This document shows, piece by piece, positions 34,986 to 46,454 of a stretch of DNA of 64,000 bases. A model generated the notes under the pieces. It did not search any database. It was not told the DNA's origin and saw nothing but the letters and a program-made list of their open reading frames with translations. The number at the start of each line of letters is the position of its first letter. The first letter of the stretch is position 1. Source of the stretch: Datura wrightii (taxonomy: Eukaryota; Streptophyta; Magnoliopsida; Solanales; Solanaceae); NCBI GenBank assembly GCA_035772735.1, contig JASDFA010000003.1, forward strand, positions 99,920,501 to 99,984,500. Reading direction: 5' to 3'. Both the position numbers and the translations under genes were made by a program.

Positions 34986-37306
34986 TATTATACCCCAAAA
35001 GTCTCTAAGATCAAATCCTTGAGTTAAAACTGAGAAAATAGGAAATTTCACACCAGGTCACAGAATGAGTCATCCAGTGATTCGTGGTGTAACCCAACGG
35101 GTCGTCAGGTGGCGATCAGTTAAGAAGGTGTCATTCTTGGGTAGTGGCAACGCAAAGGAAGACGAGTCATCATAACTCCCAATGACTCGTGGTCTGACCC
35201 ATAAGATGGTTAGAGGATGATTGGGCAGTGCTGACAACGGATGGAGGGACGAGTCGTGGTGCCACTTCATGACTCGTTAGGTCAATTGTTGGTTAGTTAG
35301 TGTGAGACTTGTAGTGGTGTTAATGAAAGGAAATTAACGAGTCGTCGTCCCTATTAATGACTCTTCATGTCAGTCGTAAATTGAAGCAGTGCAGTAAAAG
35401 TATATTTTTCTAGTGGTGACGACGAGTTGGAAGACGAGTCATTCAGTCCCAAGTTGGGACTAGCAGTTACTATTTTCCTGAGAATTTAGTAAGGGTATTT
35501 TTGTAATTCTTAAGCTCTTAAGTCCTAAACTATGTTATTTTAAGCCCTGAAAGTAGTGTATTAAGGGAGTTTAACCTATTCTAATGCATTCAACTCCCAT
35601 GCATCCAAGTTTAGAGGGTTCCATTGAAGATCAAGCTTAGAATCCTTCAATTCTCCTCCAAAGCTCTTGGGCTTTCAAAGTCAAGTTGAGAAGCAGTTTA
35701 CCCAGGTATGTAGGGCCATAAATGAGAGTTTCCATTCACTCTCATGCCCGAATTTTTCCTCAAGTTCATTAATTCAAGTGTATGATCCTATGAGATTTTA
35801 ACCCAAATTTATGAAATTCTCTATGATTTATTTATGAGTCAATTCCCTTCATGTTTCAAAGTATGTTTTAAGATTCATGGGTAGATTTTATGTACTAATT
35901 GATTATAAATTAATGTTTTCAAATTTTAGAAGATTATGCGTAATTATGCAAGTTCATGAAAAATTAGCTATGATTGATGATTTCAAGTATGATGAAGTAT
36001 CTAGCATGTATGTATGTTTACAAATTACCGATATATGAATCTATGATTTTGACTAATGAAGTCTATTTCAAGTATGCATGATCTTCAGATTTTGGGTAAT
36101 TCCACTCAGATTTAGCATGTTTTCATGATTCAGTTCAGTTTTATAAATCAGCTTACCATATGGTTTTGGATTCTATACTCCCATTTTCATTACGGTATGT
36201 TTGGAGCCTGGACTCCCCGTATTCAGATTTTAGATTATGCGTGAAATTTCATTATCGGCTTTGTTGAAAATAATGATTTCAGCTTCATTGAAAAACAATG
36301 GAGACCACCTTGTATGTTTTTGGGAGTAGTGTCTAGCACTGAGTAGGCTAGGAGTTCATGAAAACTCCGGGTCTCAGAACTATGTGCCAATGTAGGATTT
36401 CACATTTTACTTTGGGACCTCCCTTGTGAGCTTCCCCTGCCCCGAATGGGCCTTCATCTTGATATTGATATCATGGTAGCGCTCTTAGCCCTGGAAAGGC
36501 TTTGGATGGCTCTGTCCATTTGAGTGTAATAGTTGGGATCATGTAAGGTCTATCGTGATTGTGTCGATTATATAACGAGTCTCCCATTGTTCTTTATGAT
36601 CTCAGTTATGCATGTTTATCAGTTATGATATTATATTTTCAGCAGGTTTGACCCAATTATCAGGTTATAGTTTTTATTTATGAATCTCAGTTTCAGTTTT
36701 GGGTCATTCAATTCAGTTGTGAGATCCAGTATATATCTATTCATATTTTCAGATATCAGCATGCAGTCTTGATTCTCAGAATCTAATGATGTTATGACTT
36801 ATGATGTACATGATTTCAGTTTATACTTAGTCAACCTGTTTTACTTATCTTGCATATTTAGTATATTTTAAGTACTGACCACATACTCTATGCTGTATCA
36901 TTTCATGATACAGGTTCTAGCAATTAGACTTAGACGCGTCGTTAGTTCTGCTCTCGTTCCAACTCAAGCCCTGCCATGGGTGAGTCCTCATCTTCCGAGG
37001 ACATCTATCTTTCAATATTATTATGTCAGTTTGTTTCAGACTTAGAGATAGCTAGGGGCTTGTCCCAGCATCTCATCAGTTAGTAGAGGCTTTTCAGACT
37101 TAGATTTGTGTATTCAACTTTGGATTCAATGTTATGATATTTTCATCAAATAGACATTTTGTTATTCAGACTTTTGCTATTTCAGAATTTAGTTATCAGC
37201 TTTGCTCATGTTGATTTTGTTATCATGTTTATTCATGAGTTGACTTGGAGCCATTTTTGGTTCTAGGTTCTGTGTCTAGATCCGGGCCTATGTCAGGTTA
37301 ATGTCA
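34986..37306 (+). repeat. 5' LTR (about 2.3 kb) of a + strand gypsy element
   Basis: Starts TATTATACCCCAAAAG (TG changed to TA) and ends ..CAGGTTAATGTCA, followed by a primer site. The U3 end has a cluster of GAGTCGT/GACTCGT motifs (35066-35460). It includes CATGATACAGGTTC and GTGAGTCCTCATCTTCCGAGG landmarks that the LTRs at 37914, 42620 and 56891 share in their own orientation. Confidence 0.75.
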
Positions 37307-37308
37307 AA

Positions 37309-37326
37309 TTTAGTATCAGAGTATTA
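37309..37326 (+). other. Primer-binding site of the + strand gypsy element
   Basis: TTAGTATCAGAGTATTAG is a mutated form of TTGGTATCAGAGC, the complement of the initiator tRNA-Met 3' end. It lies two bases after the LTR. Confidence 0.7.
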
Positions 37327-37520
37327 GATTTTGAAGTGTGCTAGGGTGTCTGAAAGCCGCATTAAGTAGAGTCTTTTTCATGGGTGTGACGCATGCTACA
37401 CTTATGATGAAGAGGCTACGAAGTATTTTAGGAAACTTCCTTTCTTTCACGATTCTATCTCATGCTATGAGTTCAACTTTCTCTATTCCTCAAACTCCAG
37501 CTTTACACGTTTGCATAATC

Positions 37521-37913
37521 ATACCTTCACGCCGAGTTAACGGAAGAAAATGACAACGAGAATAGAAATGGCCATGAGGATGGCAGTGGAGATGGGCACC
37601 AGCAGGCCCCACCAGCCCCAGCGAACCCCGTGCCCGAGAAGGTTGCCCATGTTGAGTTTAGAGTAGCCATTCGAATATTGGCACAAGTGTTGACCGCTCA
37701 GGTCAATCAACAGGCAATGGCTCATATTCCTCAGAATGGGAATGCAGCGACACTAGAGTTCTTTCTCAGGATGAATCTACCTGAGTTCCTTGGGGCGAGG
37801 GTAGATGCGGATCCACACGAGTTCATTGAGGAGATCCAGAAGATCACCCAGATTATGGAGGTGACAGGATAGGATTGTGTAGACTTAGCCTCTTATTAGT
37901 TGAAGGGGGTCGC
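37521..37913 (+). pseudogene. gag N-terminal part of the + strand gypsy element, split by an insertion
   Basis: ATACCTTCACGCCGAGTTAA at 37521 corresponds to the MPPRRAN start of many plant gag proteins, with the ATG lost. After a frame change, a reading phase through 37543-37872 gives a Gly/Asn-rich stretch, PVPEKVAHVEFRVAIRILAQ and the capsid opening RMNLPEFLGARVDADPHEFI. TAGs follow at 37870-37872 and near 37897. The frame LKGVA at 37913 is resumed at 45555 as HIWYR, so the gag-only element sits exactly inside it. Not functional. Confidence 0.8.
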
Positions 37914-40838
37914 TGTCACGACCCGAGAGTACATTCAGATCGTAGACACGGGACAAGGAACCCTTAAAGGCTCCAAGTTGACCCATGACATAATCATAGA
38001 ATATTCTTAATATAAGAAATATCTAACATCATGAACGAGCAGAAGAAAATAACAAGAATCTAATATGATCCATAAAGACAATTTAACAACACGTAGATAC
38101 ATAGTTGAAACTGTCTAGACAAGTCTGAAAGCCTTCTACTAAACTGATGAGTTGCTGGGACAAGCCCCCAGCCAACTCTAAAAGTCTGGAAAATTGAAAC
38201 ATAATAAAAACAGGAATGTAAGTCACGTCCTCGGAAGATGAGGACTCACCACTAGCAACTGGGAGAGGAAGGAGCGTATCTAGCCACGCGGCTGAACCTG
38301 GAGACCTGAATCTATATCATAAAATGATATAGCACAAGAGGCATGCTGTCAGCACTTGGAATGTACTGAGTATGCAGGAAGCGTAATTAAACTAACTCAT
38401 ATATATATACAAGAAGGAAGTAATGCAGAAAAAGCCACATTAATAGTAATGTAACTGAAATGAGATACGAAAACCTTATATGAGATTAACATATTCATAT
38501 CAACATAACCACATTATAAGGACATACATCATTATAAGATCAACTGATGCACAAAAGTAATAATTGGAAATAATACAGAGGTACGATGCCGTGACTGATA
38601 TCAAGAGGGTCCCTGGCTGTCTAAGAAATGTCCCTGACTGTCAAAGGAAATATTGTTACTAACGAGAATCCCTGACTATCAAAGGAAACATTCTTACCAA
38701 TGAGAATCCCTGACTGTCAAAGGGAGAGAATGCTCTGATATATGGTGTCACTGACTGGCTAGGAATGTTAGTCCCGACTGAATAAGGAGAAACATGCACA
38801 GCTAGTAGCTAGGGATGTGAGTCCTGACTGACTAGGAAAACATTAGTGCTAACGAGAATCCCGACTGACTAGGGAAAACATTCTTGCTAACGAGAATCCC
38901 GACTGACTAAGGAAACATTCATTTTTATGAGAATCCCGACTGACTAAGAAAACATTCTTGCTAATGAGAATCCCGAATGACTAAGGAAACATTCTTAATA
39001 ACGAGAATCCCGATTGACTATCGCTAATCTAAATTACAACAGCTAATTAGAGACAAGGACATTAATTGATTTCATCATACAACATTCTTTTCGACAGGGT
39101 TGGGGCTATTTACTAATAACAACAAGCCCAACAGTTGCACTATCTTTCTCATGCGTTATCACCATAATTCACCTTATCATGGAGTCAAATCAATAATTAT
39201 CTCAAGCATCATACGTTAACGAGCATTCTATAGATTCATATTGTGCATTATACTATCATGACATTCTGAATTCCAAGTTCATCTCATTCAACATGCAATA
39301 TGAGATCGTACATGGTTTATAAAATGCAACTCATACTCTATCAAGATACATGACATTGTTTATTTAGGTCTACAACAGTCTACACACTTGTCATAACCAC
39401 TCCTTCGTGAACTCCTTAGCCACGGGCTTTTAGATTTCAAGATTTTTATAAAAACAGTTTTAGTAAAGGAAAACAATATAGAATCCGCCCAAGTTTGGAG
39501 ATGAAATCTTGTCATGCTCAATCAATTAAATTTAGAACATGGTGATTGCACAAAATTTACTTCAATTACTCAAGGCCACACCGCCTAGTCAATCCAACAT
39601 GGTCATCAATATCATAATCAAGCCAGTAGGGTTAATTATGCCATATTTTCACACTTCCATCACAATCATGAATTTCTACGGTAATCAAAGGAGAAATGAA
39701 CAATTCCCATTCAACACTTAAATTAGGTTAGGAAGAACGTACTACACCCATACATACTCAACCTATATTATCACAATTTCTCCATATTCATGCATGGCTA
39801 CGAAATTAATTGAACAATAAGCAACACCGATTTATTACTCAAGCCAATTTATGAACAACATGATATCCTCATGCATTCCCAACATACGATCCATATTCCA
39901 AACAACCCATCAAATTAACATCCCAAATAAGTTACATAATTGCAGTAAGCATTTGCATTTAAGAAAAAGAATGAAGAAGAGATTACCCATTATTCAAACC
40001 CTAGATCATGATATTCTAAATAAATTAAATCGGATTCTTATTCAAAACATTTTGGGGCACAAGGATGGAATATCCTTGTTGAAGCCCCGTATACCTAGTA
40101 GAAGAAGCCCTACACGAAATTTATCCTTGAAGCCCTTGAGGAAAACCCTTGAAGAATCCTTGAACTTGAAAGAGGGGAGGAAGAAAGGTTTGAAAGAGTA
40201 TTTTGAGAGAATGAGAGATTAGGCTTAGGAGAACCCTTAAAACCGTGCCAGGTAGTACCTAAAATGACGTAGTTTAGAATTAACAGCGTAGGAGTTTACA
40301 AAAATGCCCCTGGAGAAAACTAGAAAAATTGCCCGAACTGAAGCCACGACTCACGTGACGAGTCGTTGACACCTCAAACAACTTGTCGTCATGCCTGTTA
40401 GGTACACTGGGTAACTTACATAGATTCATCATCCTCCCATATAATGATTGACGTGATGAGTCATTGCCACACCTAACGACTCGTCGTACCCTTTCGTCAA
40501 CAACACTGGCTCCTCAACTGGTTCACCATCCAATGACTGACATGATGAGTCGTTACTTTATCCAACAACTCGTTAGTCCATCCATCACCCCCACTGGACC
40601 AGCCTTATATCCCATCCAACGATCGACACCACGGGTCATTACCAGCTCCAGCGACCCGTTATGACCATCCGTTTCCACTGACTAGTAACCCTTTTCACCC
40701 ATCTAACGAATGCTTCCACGACCCGTCAGAGTGACTAACGACTCGTTAGATGAGTCATTCTGAGGCCATATTGCAGATTTTACTGCTGAACTCCTCCAAC
40801 TCGGGGTTTTAAATCTTGGGAACTTTTGGGGTGTTATA
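37914..40838 (-). repeat. 3' LTR of the gag-only element (2925 bp)
   Basis: + strand limits TGTCACGACCCG and GGGGTGTTATA. The polypurine-like tract lies on its right, which identifies it as the 3' LTR in minus orientation. It contains the ~37-bp tandem repeats (38620-39020) and the GACTCGT-type motif cluster (40340-40760). The 123-codon frame at 39851-40222 is matched at 44664-44936 in the other LTR but is not protein-like enough to call. Confidence 0.87.
38620..39020. repeat. ~37-bp tandem repeats in the 3' LTR
   Basis: Repeated GACTGACTAAGGAAACATTC TTGCTAACGAGAATCCC units (37 bp), degenerate at the left, about 9-10 copies. They are homologous to 43310-43720 and, reversed, to 57250-57610. 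Confidence 0.85.
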
Positions 40839-40856
40839 ATATCTCCTACTTGGGAA
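40839..40856 (-). other. Polypurine-like tract of the gag-only element
   Basis: On the minus strand, TTCCCAAGTAGGAGATAT adjoins the LTR start TATAACACCCC. The purine richness is weaker than in copies A and B. Confidence 0.55.
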
Positions 40857-41778
40857 CATTCATCCTCGAATGTTGGCTGAACACACTGAAAAAATAGAGA
40901 TGAAGCCGATATTCAAATATCAATCAATCACAGCTAAACATCAATAGAGTATCTGACTACGGACCAATTTTGTGCACCAAACCTGATCGTTCACATCTAA
41001 CATACATACCATGACTCAAGGAAACCAAAGAACATGGAACCAACATGGAACTAGACAAAACACCAAAAGAAAATTCTTCCCCTTTTTATCTGGCACCGAA
41101 CTAACACAGACTAAACCTTCATTTTCAAATCGCCCTCTGATACTAAGTCAGGATTCAAAATATCTAATCTAACTGAGAGTAAGGATTTCATAAGCACGAG
41201 TCATCCCCGACATCTAGGACTGAGCACATACATGAGATAATCTGACTCTACTGAGTTAACAAACAACTTCCAAAGAGTGAATTCAATCCGAACACATAAG
41301 CAAGCATGGATCAACATACATAACTGATTCATAACACAAAATGAGCAATAAGGACTCATAGAGCAAAACTGGCATCATTGTTTGAAGCGGTTACCTCTAA
41401 ACCTCGGGAATCTGCACATAGGAATAGACACTATTTTAACTATAACTGAATCATAACGGAAATTATCTAAACCTCAAATAGACCGATATACTGCAACTGC
41501 TAAGGCTGAAACTTCTTTATGAGTATTCTCAAGATACGACTTAATACACATACTCACTATCTCCCTATTAGCTTAAAGTCATCATCCTAAGACTCCCGAA
41601 TCTCCCTTAAGGTCAGGCTAATTTACAACTCCCAGCTTCTCTTCCACCACTAACCTCCCCTACAAGCCTCACACTAACAGCTATTCACATCACCCACTAA
41701 CAACTTTTTTTTTCACAATCACAACAGAGCTTCTTATTCAATACTGAGGTTGGCAGCACATAAGGGATAACATAAGAT
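40857..41778 (-). other. Interior of the gag-only element, non-coding
   Basis: Between the gag stop and the polypurine tract I find no RT, integrase or protease motif on either strand. The minus strand carries many stops. A CATTCGAGGATGAATGTTCCC phrase just before the tract matches the 3' leader phrase CATTCGAGGACGAATGTTC of copies A and B. Confidence 0.7.
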
Positions 41779-42411
41779 TCACAACATACCTGCAACTACT
41801 CCTGGGGTTAGCTTGCCACCTGCTCTATGTAATCTGCGCTGCCGAGATGGGCAAGCTGTGGACCTGCTAGCTAGGGCCCGGACCTTCCTGTCACCTCGCT
41901 TGGCCAATGGGCAATCTCTATGTCTATGACCGGGTTGGCCACAATGGAAGCAGACATCTGAACCCGCCAAGTACCTTCTGCGATGGTTCTTCCCGTAGTG
42001 TCCGCAAATGGGATAGGTAAACTCCCTCACCCGGGGCTGGTATTCCCGAATCTGAGCTAAAGACCGCTGTTGGGGTTGAGAATGACTCCTACTGCTTGAC
42101 CCCTATTGGGAACCCTCAAGATTTTTGGTCCTGGGATTTTTGTTCTTCCTTTCTTCCCCTTTAGAATCCCCCTCCAAATCTGAACCACCAACCTTAGTCA
42201 GACTCCTCCTCATGAAGTATGGAACCCTAATAGCCATCGCCTCCCTGTTCAAGTGCGCTGATGCGATAGTCATCTGGTTGGGCTGGGTGATCATGGCTCG
42301 CATCAACACTCGATCTGCTGCCCCAAGTTCTGCGTCTGTAACTTGCCCGGACATGGGGTCCGTTGGAGTTGGTGGAGCTGGCTGACTTCCATTAGTTCCT
42401 TGGGGAGACAT
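41779..42411 (-). pseudogene. Shortened gag of the non-autonomous element
   Basis: One reading phase from ATG 42411 to the stop at 41779-41781 gives about 210 codons with a single in-frame TAG (42103-42105). The N-terminal ~100 residues are Pro/Thr/Gln-rich, then charged. The C terminus has CPICGHYGKNHRRRYLAGSD-type spacing, then a CCHC knuckle CFHCGQPGHRHRDC (nucleic-acid binding, near 41960-41925), then a basic Arg/Ser tail. The capsid core seen in copy B and C gag (LWYESWERSRGR.. and the REYSLRFDSLARYAP region) is absent, and the sequence passes straight from the N-terminal segment to the knuckle region. About half the usual gag length. Whether it is made is unknown; the leader, ATG and most of the frame have survived better than coding parts of neighbouring elements. 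Confidence 0.72.
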
Positions 42412-42602
42412 GTTTCTTCACACGCGTATAGCGCGAATTAAAGGAATGGAGAGACATTTCATCGCACAACTCGGATCATGAAAGAAGGGAACATTTCTTA
42501 AACATCTCATAGCCTCTTCATCATAAGTGTGGTGTGCTTTACACCCATGAAGAAGACTCTACGTAACGCGGTTTTCAGACACCATAGGACACCCTAAACC
42601 TT

Positions 42603-42619
42603 TGCTCTGATACCAAGTT
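42603..42619 (-). other. Primer-binding site of the gag-only element
   Basis: The minus strand reads AACTTGGTATCAGAGCA next to the LTR end, a very good match to the initiator tRNA-Met complement. Confidence 0.88.
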
Positions 42620-45554
42620 TGTCACGACCCGAGAGTACATCCGGATCGTAGACACGGGACAAGGAACCCCTAAAGGCTCCAAGTCGTACCATGGAATAAT
42701 CATAGAATATTCTTAACATAAGAAACATCTAACATCATGAACGAGCGGAAGAAAATAACAAGAATCTAATATGATCCATAAAGACAATTTAACAACACTT
42801 AGATACATAGTTAAAGCTATCTAGACAAGTATGAAAGCCTTCTACTAAACTGATGAGTTTCTGGGACAAGCCCCCAGCTAACTCCAAAAGTCTGAAAAAT
42901 TGAAACATAATAAAATAGGAATATAAGTCACGTCCTCGGAAGATGAGGACTCACCACTAGAAACTAGGAGAGGAAGGAGCATATCTAGCCACGTTGCTGA
43001 ACCTGGAGAACTGATTCTATATCATAAAATGATATAGCACAAGAGGCGTGCGATCAGTACTTTGAATGTACTGAGTATGCAGAGAGTGTAATTAAACTAA
43101 CTCATAAATATATACAAGAAGGAAGTAATGTAAAAAAATACATTAATAGTAATGTAACTGAAATGAGATACGACAACCTTATATGAAATTCACATATTCA
43201 TATCAACATAACCACATTATAAGGACATACATCATTATAAGATCAACTGATGCGCAAAAGTACTAATCGGAAATAATACAAAGGTACGACGTCGTGACTG
43301 ATATCAAGAGAGTCCCTGGCTGTCCAAGGAAAGTCCCTGATTGTAAAAGAAAAACATTCTTACTAATGAGAATCCCTGACTATCAAAGGGAGAGAATGCT
43401 ATGATATAGAGTGTCACTGACTGGCTAGGGATGTTAGTCCCAAACGAATAAGAAGAAACATTCACGGCTAGTAGCTAGGGATGTGAGTCCCGAATGACTA
43501 GGGAAATATTCTTGCTAACGAGAATTCCGACTGACTAGGGAAAACATTCTTGCTAACGAGAATCCCGATAGACTAAGGAAGCACTCTTGCTAATGAGAAT
43601 CTCGAATGACTAAGGAAACATTCTTGCTAACGAGATCCCTACTGACTAAAGAAACATTCTTGCTAACGAGAATCCCGACTGACTAAGGAAACATTCTTGC
43701 TAACGAGAATCCTGACCGATTATCGCTAATTTAAATTACAACAGCTAATCAGAGACAAGGACATTAACTGATTTTCATCATACAACATTCTTTTGACAGG
43801 GTTGGGGCTATTTACTAATAAAAACAAGCCCAATAGTTGCATTATCATTCTCATGAGTTATCACCATAGTTCACCTCATCGTGGAGTCAAATCAATGATT
43901 ATCTCAAGCATCTTACGAGCATTCTATAGATTCACATTGTGAATTATACAATCATGACATTCCGAATTCCAAGTTCATCTCATTCAACATGCAATATGAG
44001 ATCATACATGGTTTATAAATTGCAACTCATACTATATCAAGATACATGAATTCGTTTATTTAGGTCTTCAACATTCCACGCACTTGTCATAAACACTCCT
44101 TTGTGAACTCCTTAGCCACATGCATTTTAGATTTTAAGATTATTATAAAAACAATTTTAGTAAAGGAAAACAATATAGAATCCGCCCAAGCTTTGTAGTT
44201 CAACAATGGAGATGAAATCTTGTCATGCCCAAACAATTAAATCTGAACATGGTGATGGCACAAAATTTACTTTAATTACTCAAGCTCACACCGCCTAGTC
44301 AATCCAACATGGTCATAAATATCATAATCTAGCCACTAGGGTTAATTATGCCATATTTCCACACTTCCATCACAATCATGAATTTTTATGGTAATCAAAG
44401 GAGAAATGAACAATTCCCATTCAACACTTAAATCGAGTTAGGAAGAATGTACTACACCCATACATACTCAACCTATATTATCACAATTTCTTCATATTCA
44501 TGCATGGCTACGAAAATTAATTGAACAATAAGCAAAACCCATTTATTATTCAAGCCAATTTACGAACCACATGATATCCTCATGCATTCCCAGCATATGA
44601 TCCATATTCCAAACAACCCATCAAATTAACATCCCAAATAAGTTCCATAATTACAGTAAGCATTTGCATTTAAGAAAAAGAATGAAGAAGAGATTACCCA
44701 TTATTCAAACCCTAGATCATGATATTCTAACTAAATTAAATATGATTCTTATTGAAAATATTTTGGGGCACAAAGATGGAAGAATATCTTTGTTAAAGCC
44801 CCGCATACCTGGTCGAAGAAGCCCCACACGAAATTTCTCCTTGAAGCCCTTGAGGAAAACCCTTGAAGAATCCTTGAACTTGAAAGAGGGAAGGAAGAAA
44901 GGTTTGCGAGAGTATTTTGAGAGAATGAGAGATTAGGCTTAGGAAAACCTTTAAAACCGCGCAAGGTAGTACCCAAAATGACTTCGTTTAGAAGTTAATA
45001 GCGTAGGAGTTTACGAAAATGCCCTTGAAGAAAACTGGAAAAAACTGCCCGAACTGAAGCCATGACTCACGTGACGAGTCGTTGTCACCTCAAGTGACTT
45101 GTCGTCATGCCTGTTAGGTACACTATATAACTTACACAGATTCAACATTCTCCCATCTAATGATTGATGTGATGAGTCGTTGCCACACCTAATGACTCGT
45201 CGTACCCTTTTGTCAACTACACTGGCTATTCAACTGGTTCACCATCCAACAACTGATATGACGGGTTGTTACTTTATCCAACGACTCATCAGTCCATCCA
45301 TCACCCTCACTGGACAAACCTTATATACCATCCAACGATCAACACCACGGGTCGTTACCAGCTCCAACGACCCATTATGACCATCCGTTGCCACTGACTA
45401 GGAACCCTTTTCCCCCATCAAATGACTGCTTCCACGACCTATTAGAGAGACTAACGGCTCGTTAGTTTAGTCGTTCTGAGGCTATATTGCAGATTCTACT
45501 ACTGAACTCATCCAACTCCGGGTTTTAAATCTTGGGAACTTTTGGGATGTTACA
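42620..45554 (-). repeat. 5' LTR of the gag-only element (2935 bp)
   Basis: + strand limits TGTCACGACCCG and GGGATGTTACA. The primer site on its left identifies it as the 5' LTR in minus orientation. Its content parallels the 3' LTR, including the tandem repeats (43310-43720) and the motif cluster (45050-45470). Confidence 0.87.
43310..43720. repeat. ~37-bp tandem repeats in the 5' LTR
   Basis: Same family as 38620-39020, with GAATCCC/GACTGACTAAGGAAACATTC units. Copy number and order differ slightly from the other LTR, which points to expansion or contraction since insertion. Confidence 0.83.
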
Positions 45555-45623
45555 GTTGCTCATATATGGTATAGGTAGTGGAAGGATAGCTGGGGAGTTG
45601 GAGCAGGTCCCATTGGTTGGGAT
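45555..45623 (+). pseudogene. Resumed gag of the split + strand gypsy element
   Basis: After the target duplication the frame gives HIWYR..WKDSWGVGAGPIGWDEFL, the capsid continuation of the gag left at 37913. It ends near 45623 where inverted RT sequence begins. Confidence 0.72.
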
Positions 45624-45932
45624 GAGTTCCTTAGCGTGCAGCTAGAGTACACAACCAAGGCTGATTCTTGAGGCATCACAATATACCATAAACCCATCGA
45701 TTCCCTCAGGTAGGGTCAACACTGGTGCTGAGGTGAGTCGAGTCTTCAACTCTTGGAAGCTCTTCTCACAAGCCTCCGACCATTGAAAATTCAATTTCTT
45801 CTGTGTCAATCTAGTCAACGGTACTGCAATGGGCGAAAACCCTTCAACAAACCTTCGATAGTAACTAGCTAAACCCAAGAAACTCCTGATATCCGAAGGA
45901 TGCACCGGTCTAGGCCAATTCTTCACCACTTG
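45624..45932 (-). pseudogene. Inverted RT/RNase H fragment of a gypsy element
   Basis: Minus-strand translation gives KNWPRPVHPSDIRSFLGLAS, YYRRFVEGFSPIA, FQWSEACEKSFQELK and FMVYCDASRISLGCVL, the RT connection and start of RNase H. It has no neighbours of its own element and is cut at both ends. Sequence differs clearly from the Tekay-type copies A-C, so it comes from another family. Confidence 0.85.
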
Positions 45933-46454
45933 AAAACATGATCATAAACATGGGTAACTTGAAAACATGCTTTTCATCATCAATATCTCATCATACTAGA
46001 GCATTCGTCATAAATCTCAACTTTCATGAACTTCTCATAATTGAGCATTTTAATTTATAAAGCTTGAAACATGATTTACATTGAAAACATCGTAAAACTT
46101 ACCCATAAATCATAATTCGATAGTAGCAACTCATTTAAATCATACCCATGAAGAGAATTAGGAATTTCATGCATTGGGTTAAAACCCTATAGAATTAACA
46201 TCAGAATTTCCATGATTTAGAGAGAGATTGGGCATGGGTGTGAACAGATTCACCCATTCATAACCCTACATGCCAGATTATAGCTGATTCTTACACTTCT
46301 CTGATTGCCCAAGGAGGATTTAAAGAAGAACCTTGAAGGATTTTCCTAGATCACCTCTCTAGACTATTACTCTTGCATGCATGAATAAGAATGACATAAA
46401 ATGAACTTAACCCTCTTAAAACTCATCACTCATAACTTAAACTGACATAGTTTA
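45933..46454 (-). repeat. Minus-strand LTR segment split by copy B (left part)
   Basis: Continues across copy B into 56443-56890. The flank ..CTGACATAGTTTA resumes at 56443 with GTTTAGGCC, and the joined phrase resembles CCTAAACTATGTTATTTTA in the LTR at 34986. Joined to an RT fragment on its left, so the far end is lost. Confidence 0.72.

Larger units (their letters stand above)
37914..45554 (-). mobile_element. Non-autonomous gag-only LTR retrotransposon (7641 bp)
   Basis: LTRs at 37914-40838 (3') and 42620-45554 (5') surround a 1781-bp interior that holds a primer site, a short gag and a polypurine-like tract, but no protease, RT, RNase H or integrase. The flanks are GTCGC (37909-37913) and GTTGC (45555-45559), a 5-bp target duplication with one C/T difference. 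The host gag frame resumes across it. It fits the class of short non-autonomous gag-bearing LTR elements with unusually long LTRs, which would need RT and integrase supplied in trans. The LTRs differ by roughly 8% in the first 130 bases by eye, so it is not recent. Confidence 0.85.

Noticed and set aside
39851..44936. Matching frames at 39851-40222 and 44664-44936 in the gag-only element's LTRs
   Set aside because: Matching is expected because the LTRs are copies of each other. The lengths differ by indels and the orientation is opposite to the element.
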